From assembly GCF_022201045.2 (NCBI RefSeq), contig NC_068561.1, forward strand, positions 19,718,501 through 19,782,500: 64,000 nucleotides of DNA, given 5' to 3'. This stretch comes from Citrus sinensis. Lineage: Eukaryota; Streptophyta; Magnoliopsida; Sapindales; Rutaceae. The position numbers and the translations under genes are program-made. Shown here one piece after another: positions 40,721 to 50,953 of this stretch (within the stretch, counting starts at the first letter, position 1; each line of letters begins with the position of its first letter). Below the pieces are notes generated by a model that saw only the letters and a program-made list of their open reading frames with translations, did not search any database and had not been told where the DNA came from.

Positions 40721-41798
40721 AATAAATTAATCAAAGGAAAATGATAATTAGCGGGCGGGACTATATTTACATGATGAAATATGCATTGCACACCTTTCCA
40801 CGCACTCATTTGATAAATTAAAAATATATACTAGTACTCCACGCACAAATAGGCCCGTCTGATATTAAAATTAAAATTTAATAAATTACTTATTTCATAA
40901 TTTTAACGAAAATAGTGTTGGTTAAATTTTGTAAAATTAAACTACTTAATAATTTTTATTATAATCTTAAAAGCAGGTAGGGAGTTGCTTTTCATAAGCA
41001 GTTTATTAAATAAGTTACCACACATTTTTTAAATTTCTACTATAATCTTCATATTTTAAAAAATTATGTCTTATTTTTTCATGCACCCTAATATATTAGT
41101 TATTAGATATCATATTACTACCACAGTTAAAGTACCTCTACAACTATTGTAATACTATTTAACAATAAAAACTAAACTAGAAGATAAGAAAAATAAATAT
41201 TCTCATAGGAATTCTTATTTTTCTATCTTTATAACATAGCTAATTTATAAATATTGATCTTTAAATTGGGAATACAAGTCCTTAAAATTAGGAATGATAC
41301 CAAATGGGGTAGGGTAGGAAGGCCTTCACCATACAAGTGGTCAAAATCTAAAGCCCTGAATCTAAAAATTGAACCGAACTAGTGACCGATTATAATATTT
41401 TAGAAAATCGATTAGTTTAATTAAAAAATTAAAATAAAAAATGAAAGAACGAATCGAACCGAAATCGAATCCAATTCTGTTTGGTTCAATTTATACTTTT
41501 TGATAAGTTAATTCAGTTTATGTCAATTCCACAAAAGCTAAACCAAATTGAATCGTGCCCCACCCTTACTTCATCATCTCATAACCTAATTCCTATTTAA
41601 ACCCCATTAGAGGTCCGTCCTACTAGCAGTGAACCCACTTGCATGTCTAAGGACTAAGGTCACCCCAAATTTTAAATAATTTTTAAAATGTTATTTTAGA
41701 ATTGGGTGAAATGTAAATACATAGAGAAATTACCAACATCGACATTGCAATATTTTGAGAACACGTGTATATGTATGACAAGTAATCTAATCTATTAA
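40721..41798. other. Spacer and upstream segment of BAHD copy B
   Basis: Rest of the copy A 3' flank, then from about 41165 the upstream part of unit B, similar to 36606-37200. No gene. Confidence 0.5.
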
Positions 41799-42420
41799 GG
41801 ATGCGTTTGGCACACTGCATTGTATTATGCTGTATTGCATTATTTTAATGCTGATGTATTGTATTATGCTGTATTGCATTAGCACTGTATTATAATAATG
41901 TTGTACAATGTTTGGTGCTACACTGTATTGTATTTTTTTTAATTAATTTAAATTAAATATTATATTATATTAATGTTTTATATTATATTAATATATTTAA
42001 ATTGCATTAATATTTTATGTTATTATTTATATTATTATTAATTTTAAATTAATATTATTCAAATTTATTTATATTTAAATATTTTTATTAGTTATAATAA
42101 GTTATAAATTTATTAATTAATTATAATGTAAAAATAAAAAATACTATTATTGAATGATAAATTATTTATTAATGTAAAAACAAATAAAATAAAAATATTA
42201 TATTAAATTAAAAACTATATTTATTTATTATTTTAGTATTATAATAATAATAAAGCAAAAAACAAAAAAAAAAACAAACAAACAAACAAAGCTAATGCGT
42301 CAACTAACGCATTAGCCCCCCACCCCAATCCCTTGCAATTTTGTTCCAAACATGGGTTTGGTATTATTTTAATATGAACAGTGTAATAATACACCATAAT
42401 CACATGCACCAAACACACCC
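41799..42420. mobile_element. PIF/Harbinger-type MITE, 622 bp
   Basis: The ends GGATGCGTTTGGC and GCACCAAACACACCC are inverted repeats flanked by TAA on both sides (41796-41798 and 42421-42423). Units A and C read CTATTAAATG through the same site (about 37210 and 46377), confirming both the borders and the 3-bp target duplication. The core is AT-rich, with repeated TGTATTGTATTATGCTG sequence near the left end and CGCATTAGC near the right. It has no coding sequence. Confidence 0.92.
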
Positions 42421-42752
42421 TAAAGGGATGATGGTTTCCTCACAAGAATAAATGGCAGGAGATTTTGGAAAGGTGAAAGAATCGTAAAATTTCCTTTTAA
42501 CATATAATTGAATTAGATGATATAAGATATCAATTACTTTATATATATTTTCATATATTTTAAGATTTGAATCATATTTATGTTTTTTTTTTATTGCAAT
42601 ATTTTTTTAAAAAAAATTTGGAGTTCAAATTTGTCCTACCAATTAACCCTCAACCAAAAATCCGAACTCATAAATACATATCGACCTCGCCAAACAAAAG
42701 TTTTTATTCTGATTGCTCACTAAAACCCCTCTCTTAATTTGTACATTACAAA

Positions 42753-43107
42753 ATGGAACTTGGTATTGTCTCAAGAGAAGTTGTGAGGCCATCTTCACCC
42801 CATGTCCATCTTTTAAAACCATTCAAAATTTCCTCTTTTAGATCAACTCACTCCCACAACTTTTACTTCACTCGTCCTCTTTTACCGCATGAGAAATACG
42901 CATCTAATGGTTATCCCAATCTCAACTCGACTCAGAGAGTCATTCTCAAAAACCCTAGTCCATGTTCACCCTTTTGCATGGAAGATTGAGAGACAATCTC
43001 ATCATCAACGATTAAGATGAGGGAGTTCCATATATATATTGAAGCCCCAGTGAACACTCATTGGTTTGAGTTTCTTCAAAATCCTCCAATGGAACTATTG
43101 AACCAAT
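42753..43107 (+). pseudogene. BAHD acyltransferase pseudogene, copy B (5' fragment)
   Basis: Starts MELGIVSREVVRPSS like copy A, then an indel after KPFKIS shifts the frame. Further small changes follow, and homology stops after GAACTATTGAACCAATG, the point matching residue 116 of copy A. The HxxxD and DFGWG regions are missing. Sequence of the next unit's upstream region begins directly after the break, so a deletion or unequal exchange removed the rest. Confidence 0.93.
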
Positions 43108-43345
43108 GAGCTATTTCAACTATTAAAGTAAAAAAAAAAAAATATTAAAATTAAAATTTGAAAAATTGAATCGAACTGGAGCAGAGTCCAATTTGTTTGG
43201 TTCGATTTATATTCTTTGATAAGTTAATTAAGTTCATGTCGATTCCGCAAAAGCTAAACCGAACTGAATCGTGCCCCACCCTTACTTCATCATCTCATAA
43301 ACTAGTTCCTATTAAACCCCATTAGAGGTCAGTCATGCCAGCGGC

Positions 43346-46211
43346 CACTATAAGAAAAGTAGTCGTTTTCGACTATAGTTAAATATGGTTGCTAATAGGG
43401 CAATTTTCAACAGTAAAAATTAAGATAGCTACAAAAAATAAAACAGTCACATAGTTTTTCTAATGAAAAGAACACTGTTGAAAATAACTTCAAAGTCGGT
43501 TGATAATAAGTTTATTTTAGAGAGAAATTTTAGTGCCATTGGCATTTATAACCACTATAAGAGTATAAGTAACACATTGGGAATGTATAATTAATTCCTA
43601 CTGTTTCAAAAACATAGTAAAAAATAAAATAATAATTTCAATTATTATTTTGAATTATTATTAGAGGTCAGTCATGTATTATTATGAATAATTCATAGTG
43701 GCCGCTGGCATGGCTTAATTATGAATTATTAAAACTAATACAGCTTCATAGTTTTGGTGTCAATATCTATTTTTATCTTTTGTTTACCTTACTAATCTGT
43801 CATTTAAATTTAAAAGCCATGTTAAAGATGTTTAATCAATCAATTTAGGCTAGAGAGTGATTAAACAATCTAGTAATTAATCACATAATTGATATGATAT
43901 ATAATTGTTCAATTATAACAAAATGTCAATTTACATTAATATGATAAGAAGTTTCGTTTTGCAATTAATCAAATCATATGCGCTAACAATTTTCAATATT
44001 TATCTATATAAAATAAGTAATGTAGGATAAGTAAATTAATTGATTTTTTTAATTTGAATATCTTTTATTATCTCTAGTAATTGTTTGGTTCGTTTAATTG
44101 CTATATATAATGCCACCTAACTAAAGATTTTGGTACAAATGATATGTTTACGCTAACTCACGTTCTCCATTCTCTTTAACAAATTTCTCAATCAGCTACT
44201 GAATCCTATCACTTAATAGAATAAAAAAAAATATTAAATAAATAAATAAAAGCCACCGATATTAAGCGCAATGGATGAATTCATTACCTCTTCTTTTGTA
44301 TTATCCATCTCTCCAAAGCTTTCAACTCCCTTTTTGGGATTGGGACATTTTCTTAATTCTTTTAAATTAATTTTTATAAAATTTGGGGAGATGTTTTTAA
44401 ATATTTATTATTTTTTTTTCAATCACTTTTAATTTATTAAGTTTGACATCAATTATTGTTGGCTTCAACCTTACAAGGCTGGTTTGAAGCTTTTTCTGTC
44501 AGATTGTTCGGTGAGAATTATTTGATTAATTGTGGCTTGCAGGTAAGAATTTTTATTATTATTTTTGTTCATGTTTTTAATTTATTAGATTTTAATTCAC
44601 AATTTATTATATAACAAGCGAAAAAGAGACGTCAATTAGGATAGATTAATTTTCTTGTTTAGTATATCGGCTTTCTGCTTTAATTTAATTGTATTTTTTT
44701 TTATTGATATGCGGGAATCAAGAGCTTAGAAAGAAAAAAAAACTATGATATTCAGCTTTCACAAGGATTCAGTTGTTCAATCCACATTGATTCTATCTTT
44801 TATCAACACCAAAATATCATTATCCTAGTGTGGTGTAACTCTGGGTGTATTATATTTTATTTAAGTATTTGTCAGTGATTCATTGATTGATCCATGTTGA
44901 TTTTATCTTTTAGCCACACTAAATCATTGTAGTGGTGTCCTATTGCTTTTGGTATATCATTGGTATTTGTATAAAGTGCACATGTATTTGTTGAAATTAT
45001 TTGTAAAAGAATATTAATTTGTCATTGATTCATTGATTACTAAGTCATTCTATTAGTTGCACATGTATTTGTTGAAATTATCTATAAAAGAATATTTGTC
45101 ATTAATTCATTGATTACTAAGTCATTGTGGTAGCACTGTGTAGCTTTTGGTGTATTATTTTGTATTTGTTTAAGCTGCACATGCATTTGTTGAAATTATT
45201 TGTAAAATAATATTTGTCATTGATTCATTGGTTATTAAGTCTTAGTAGTAGCTGCACATGTATTTGTTGAAATTATTTATAAAAGAATTAATATTTGTCG
45301 TTGATTCATTGATTATTAAGTCATTGTAGTAGAATTGTGTAACTTTTGGTGTATTATTTGTATTTGTTTAAGCTGCACATGTATTTATTGAAATTATTTG
45401 TGAAAGAATATTTGTCATTGATTCATTCATTACTAAGTCATTGTAGTTGCATTGTGTAGCTTTTGGTGAATTATTTGTATTTGTTTAAGCTGCACATGCA
45501 TTTGTTGAAATTATTTGTAAAATAATATTTATCATTGATTATTAAGTCATTGTAGTAGCACATGTATTTGTTGAAAATATTTATAAAAGAATATTTGACC
45601 ATTGATTCATTGACTTTTTTTTTCTTAGAAGCTATTAAAAAATCAGCTTTAACTATATATTTGTCTATTAGTTCATTATTTTTTTGAGACAATTAATAAA
45701 ATGATCATTTTAACTACGAAGTCGAATAAAATGAATTTCAACAATCATCATTTTAGAAATACTAAAATTCAATTAGAAATATAATTTATTCCAACTAATA
45801 CGACATATTTTCGATTGCATAATCAATTAGAACTAATATTTTTTCTATTGTAATTTATTTTTTTTCGATTGTGTTTGCCCCTGAAAAATAGTGTATTTTA
45901 ACGATAATTAATTAGTTGAAATTGATATTGCAAATACAACCACTAGAGAAAATCGAAAACGATAAAGTGGTTATAAATATCAGTCGTTAGTCGCATGTTC
46001 ATATTAATTTTCAATCTATATTTATATATTTATTATGGTTAATTTCGCTCGAAATAAGCATATTTACGACTGCTGTTTGAAAAAAGTATATTTTTAACCT
46101 GGGTATTAGCGACTGCCAGCGATTGTCTGTGGCCATTGTAAAAATACATTTTTCAACAGCATGACACTTATTTCAACAGCAGTCATAAAAAAACATGCTT
46201 TTCTTGTAATG
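43346..46211. mobile_element. Non-autonomous CACTA element, 2866 bp
   Basis: The left end is CACTATAAGAAAAG and the right end is CTTTTCTTGTAATG, i.e. CACTA/CATTA plus AAGAAAA inverted termini. A 3-bp GGC duplication lies at 43343-43345 and 46212-46214. Unit A reads CCAACGGCGGAACC through this site (about 37059), so borders and target duplication are confirmed. The subterminal regions carry repeated TCGACTA/CAACAG/TTTTCAACAG-like motifs. There is no transposase frame, only AT-rich sequence and a tandem repeat. Confidence 0.93.
44970..45615. repeat. Complex tandem repeat inside the CACTA element
   Basis: Seven or more copies of a block containing TGCACATGTATTTGTTGAAA, TTATTTGTAAAAGAATATTTG, TCATTGATTCATTGATTA and CTAAGTCATTGTAGTAG. 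In some copies a TGTGTAGCTTTTGGTGTATT module lengthens the unit. Spacing alternates between about 80 and about 140 bases. Confidence 0.85.
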
Positions 46212-46584
46212 GGCGGAACCACATGCATGTCTAAGGACTAAGGCCACCCCAAATTTTAAATAACTTTTAAAATGTCATTTTGGAATGGGGTGAGATGTAA
46301 ATACGTTGAGAAATTACCAATATCGACTATACAATATTTTGAGAACACATGTACACGTATGACTATTTAATTTAATCTATTAAATGGATATGATTTCCTC
46401 ACAAAATTAAATGGTGGATGATTTTGGAGAGATGAAAGAATCGTAAAATTCCCTTTTAATGTATAATTGAGTTACATGATATAAGATATCAATTATTTTA
46501 TATATTTTTTCATATATTTTAACATTCAATATATTTATGTTATTTTGGTTGCAATATTTTTATTTTTATTTTTGGAGTTTAAAT

Positions 46585-47361
46585 TGTTGGATCTTTAATC
46601 TAGCATTATTGGATTATTAATCCAACGTTGAACTTAATCTAGTATAAGGGTCAGTCTAATGAAAAGTGATCTATTAAGATTTTCGGTAATATAGACTTTA
46701 ATGTATCTGATATGGTGTGAGACTTTAATGTGTAGAGACTTACGGGTAATTTTTATTCTTATGATGAGCTAAAATAAGAATAACTAAAGACAATAAGAAA
46801 AATTATCTATTTAAGTGGTCATGGTCCTCAGGTGTCACGTATCATTCTATCCTTTTTGACATCTCATCATTAGAGAGAGAGTATAGAAAAATTTAAAGGA
46901 TTCTATAGGAGAACATATTCATCTGAAAGATAAACCACATAACTCTAGAGAGCAATTATTCATTATGGATTCATGTACACTTCCACATATTTTGTTATTG
47001 ATTCGTGAACCTTTAATGTGTGGAGACTTACAGGTAATTTTTATTCTTATGATGAGCTAAAATAAAAATAACTAAAGACAACAAGAAAAATGATCTATAT
47101 AAGTGGTCATGGTCTCCAGGTGTCACGTATAATTCCATTCTTTCTGACATCCCATCATCAGAGAGAGAGTATAGAAAAATTTAAAGAATTCTATAGGAGA
47201 ACATATTCATCTGAAAGATAAACCACATAACTCTAGAGAGCAATTATTCATTATGGATTCATGTATGCTTCCACATATTTTGTTATTGATTCTTGATGAT
47301 GCAATATAAATGTTCCTAGCTTATAAATAATGGTTTTCACCAAAAGATTTATTTTCTAACA
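46585..47361. mobile_element. Solo LTR-like insertion, 777 bp, with internal duplication
   Basis: Begins TGTTGGATC and ends TCTAACA (TG...CA), flanked by TAAAT (46580-46584) and CAAAT (47362-47366). The empty sites in units A and B read CAAAT, so the left flank has probably mutated by one base. Coding sequence and a second LTR are absent. Superfamily not determined. Confidence 0.75.
46723..47298. repeat. Tandem duplication, 288-bp unit, inside the LTR-like insertion
   Basis: Units 46723-47010 and 47011-47298 both start CTTTAATGTGT and run in parallel through TTATGATGAGCTAAAATAA and GGAGAACATATTCATCTGAA to CCACATATTTTGTTATTGAT. Confidence 0.93.
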
Positions 47362-47640
47362 CAAATTTATCCCACCAATTAACCCTCAACCAAAAATCCA
47401 AACTCATAATACATGTTGGCCTCGCCAAACAAAAAATTTGATTTTGATTACTTTCGCACAACCCATGAAAGTTAAATTCAGGTAAACGTTATCTCCATAT
47501 ATATATATATATATATAGTTCATCCACACCTCAATGTATCCATTTATTGTTATTATTGAAGCAAAGAAGACTCAAACACAGGTACTTTTCTATTTATATG
47601 TGTACACTAAAACCTCTCTCATAATTTGTACGTTACCAAC

Positions 47641-49006
47641 ATGGAAATTGGCATTGTCTCAAGAGAAGTTGTGAGGCCATCTTCACTCCATGTTCATCTT
47701 TTAAAACCATTCAAAATTTCTCTTTTAGATCAACTCACTCCCACAACTTTTGCTCCACTCGTCCTCTTTTACCCCACATGAAAAGTACACATCTAAAGGG
47801 TACCCAAATCTCAACTCAGCTCAAGGAGTCACTCTCAAAAACCCTAGAACACTTTTACCCTTTGGCCGGAAGAGTGAGAGACAATCTCATAATCAACGAT
47901 TATGATGAGGGAGTTCTATACATTGAAACCCGAGTGAACACTCACTTGTTTGAGTTTCTTCAAAACCGTCCAATGGAACTACTGAACCAATGTCTCCCAT
48001 ACCCTCCATTTAGTCACCAACCAAATCCACATCAAGTTCCCCAAGTAGCTGTGCAATTGAACACATTTGATTGTGGTGGCATAGCACTTGGCTTGTGCTT
48101 CTCACATAAGATCATTGATGGTGGCAGGCACAGCAAGTGCTTTCCTCAGAAGTTGGGCTGCAAATACTCGTGGAGGTTACCATAAAGCAGTGAAGTACGA
48201 AAACTTATCTCAGGCATCAATGATTTTCCCTCCTCAAAACCCTTCGCCGAATCATCAGTTATCCGTAATGGAAAAGAATTGGTTCAGAGAAGCCAAGTAC
48301 AAGACAAGAAGATTCGTGTTTGACGCGAAGGCCATAGCAACCCTAAGGTCTGAATGCAAAGGCGAACGTGTCCCTAATCCAACGCGCACTGAAGCATTGT
48401 CAGCATTCATACTGAAGTCGACCATGCTAGCTTTAAGACCGACAGCAAGTTCACGATTTGTATTGCATCAAGCGGTGAACCTTCGAAGACTAACAGAACC
48501 AAGGTTATCGACCTGTTCTGTTGGGAACCTGTTTCTGTGGGCAACCGCAGCTTATGACATGGAGCATGCAGCGGAAATGGGGCTGCATGGATTGGTGGCA
48601 CGTATGAGGCAAGGTGTGGGGAAAATCAATAGTGAGTACTTGAAAACATTACATGGTGATGAAGGGTTTCCAAAAGTGTGTGAGTATATAAAGAGAATGG
48701 AAGAGGTTTCTGCCCACGAAAATTTAGAAGCCTTGAAATTTTCCAGTTGGGTCAAATTTGGTTTAAATGAAGTTGATTTTGGATGGGGGAATCCAATTTG
48801 GAGCGGCATTTTTGGAGAAGTTGGCTCTAATTCTTTCCAAAATTTGACATTTTTTAAGGAAACAGGAAGTGTTATTTATGATAATGCAGTGGAGGCATGG
48901 GTGACGTTAGATGAAAAAATAATGTCTGTATTGGAGCATGATCCTCAGTTTTTGGCCTTGGCTTCGCCTAATCCGAGCATTATTGTTTGACGTTTGTCGA
49001 TTCTGA
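47641..49006 (+). pseudogene. BAHD acyltransferase pseudogene, copy C (full length, frameshifted)
   Basis: Nearly identical to copy A over the whole length, with three disabling differences. Two extra bases at about 47776 (CCCCACATG versus CCCCATG) put a TGA at 47779-47781, after 46 codons. Four extra bases in GATGGTGGCAGGCACAGC at about 48121-48138 shift the frame again; together the two insertions restore the original frame. Two bases lost near 48978 end the protein early at NPSIIV. The HxxxD (SHKIID) and DFGWG segments are still readable but in different frames. Preserved upstream and downstream flanks show a recent duplicate. Transcription is possible, but no complete enzyme can be made. 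Confidence 0.93.
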
Positions 49007-50953
49007 ATTTTTTATGTTCCTGATGAATCATGATGGATGATACTGGCTAGCTAGTGGCAACTACTAAGCAATTGATGTCGATGGTAGATCTTGAAGATGG
49101 AATGAAGTGCATGCATGTGCTGCGATAAAATAAAGGTCGATCTTGTGAAAAAATTAAAAAAAGGATGATCCCTGTTTTTTTATTGATTTTAAAAGTTACG
49201 GTATAAATTTATGTATTTGTTTTTCAGTAAATAGATCCATAAGAAAATTAAAAAAAAAAAAAAAAAGCTCGTGAAATGTGATGGTTTAATTTTCAAATAA
49301 AAAAAAAAATTGGTTTGACCAGGCGCGAAAATAGTAGGCCAACACAAAAGCATATATAAATAATTCAACCCCAAGCTTGTGGTTGGTGGTTTTCAAGTAT
49401 ATGACAGGTACTTGGATAATGTTCATAGGTACTAGTAGTTAAAAATAAAATAAAATAAAATAAAATAAAAGGGTTGAACTGGCCTAAGCATATATAAATA
49501 ATTCAGCACCAAAGGTTGTGGTTGAGTGGCTTTCAAATATTGGGGAGATGACGGATAAAAAAAATAAATTTAGGCATTGTTTATGACTTATGTGTGTGTA
49601 TAAGTAATGAATGGACATTTGTTTTACCAATCACTTTCAAAATTACTAAATACGGATAGAATAAATTAATAAAAGGAAAACCATAATCGGTGGACGGGAC
49701 TATTTTTATACCATGAAATGTGCATTGACATCTTCCTATACAATCATTTGATAAGTTAAAAAAAAAAATTTGTAATCGACGCACACTTTAGCATATTAAA
49801 ATATGCATGCTTCAATTAGATCTCATTAAATCCCTATTGTTACACATTTATTATTTTAGATTCATGCACACATATGAAAATAGTCATGCCCACATGTTTC
49901 CTCATTGCATTTAAAAATTAGTGACTCTTCTACTACGAAATGAGGACTTATATAGATGATGCTTAGAGCTCAAACCCTCACTAAAATTCCCAGTTAAGTT
50001 AAAACAAAATTTTAAGTGTGAGCATAAGGGAAATTGGGGGTTAGCAAGTTTTAACATATAACGTGTTCTTGTACCATACATTAATGTTGTAGCATATGCT
50101 TTTGACAGTAATTTTAGAAGTGAGATAGATAGAATTGAGTTGTTTCTTATTTTCAATAGTAAGTAGCAGCAACGTCGTAAAATTTTATTCGATTTATAGT
50201 AATCTCTCTTCCCACACAGTATAATGTTGTCTATTTAAAAACTTTGATCATCCGTACGATTTTATTTTCGGATCCATCCATCTGAAATATCATAGAAGAA
50301 AGTACTCTACACGTATACTATTTAATTAACTAGCAATCATTTGATTCTAACTAGAGATTGTTAGATTCTATCACCTCACTGTTGCATGTTACAGCATCAA
50401 AGCCCAACCCAACGTCATCCCTGTCCCATATCCCACACCCTTTCGTCCCACACCCTTTCTTTAAAAGCTATGCAAATTCATGCAAAAATTATATCACACA
50501 AAATTATTAATCAAAAGAGAAGCAAGAAAAACTTCCTCCATCTTAGCCGCCGGTGCCAAGCAAAAAGAGAGCGCCTCTTGCAACTCCAAAACCTTCTCTC
50601 TTTTCCTTAGTAATTTTAAATTGATTTTACCTAACTCTCATCTCCTTTTAGCTTAAAAACCACACCCCAGTACTTCATTTTATTTGTCTTCACAAATCTG
50701 CTCTTTTGATCAAGAAACCTAACCTAACCTAACCAAACCCTCTTCTTATGTTTTTATAGAGATCAGTTAGTTTACTTGTTTATTTTTATTTTTATTTTTT
50801 TGGCTTTCAGGAAGGTATTAGCTAAGTTTTTAAGCCACCAATTTCCTTAACTGCAAAATCTTTTCGGTTCATTGGCTTTATGCTTTGCTTTTTGATCTTT
50901 CATCTAAAGCATCTCTACTTTATTATTTTCTTGGCAGTGTGGCGGTGGAGATG
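49007..50953. other. Spacer between the BAHD array and the MS2-like gene
   Basis: 3' flank of copy C to about 49800, with an (AAAAT)n tract at 49444-49470, then AT-rich sequence. From about 50600 it is CT-rich, with AACCTAACCTAACCAAACC repeats near 50720, probably the 5' UTR of the next gene. No gene seen. Confidence 0.5.

Larger units (their letters stand above)
36606..49800. repeat. BAHD acyltransferase tandem array (three units)
   Basis: Three repeat units each carry about 1 kb of similar upstream sequence plus a BAHD coding copy. Unit A is intact. Unit B is cut off at about 43107, and the upstream sequence of unit C follows immediately. Unit C is frameshifted. Units A and C also share 3' flanking sequence (39050-40810 and 49010-49780), including an AATAAATTAAT...AAAGGAAAA block. 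Unit differences are mostly explained by inserted elements. Outer limits are approximate. Confidence 0.85.

Noticed and set aside
44970..45615. CRISPR-like array
   Set aside because: The repeats are long, AT-rich and directly adjoining without unique spacers, inside a plant CACTA element.
50885..50953. Longer N-terminus for the MS2-like protein
   Set aside because: It starts with TTG. The ATG pair at 50951/50954 fits the MS2 start MEALFL.
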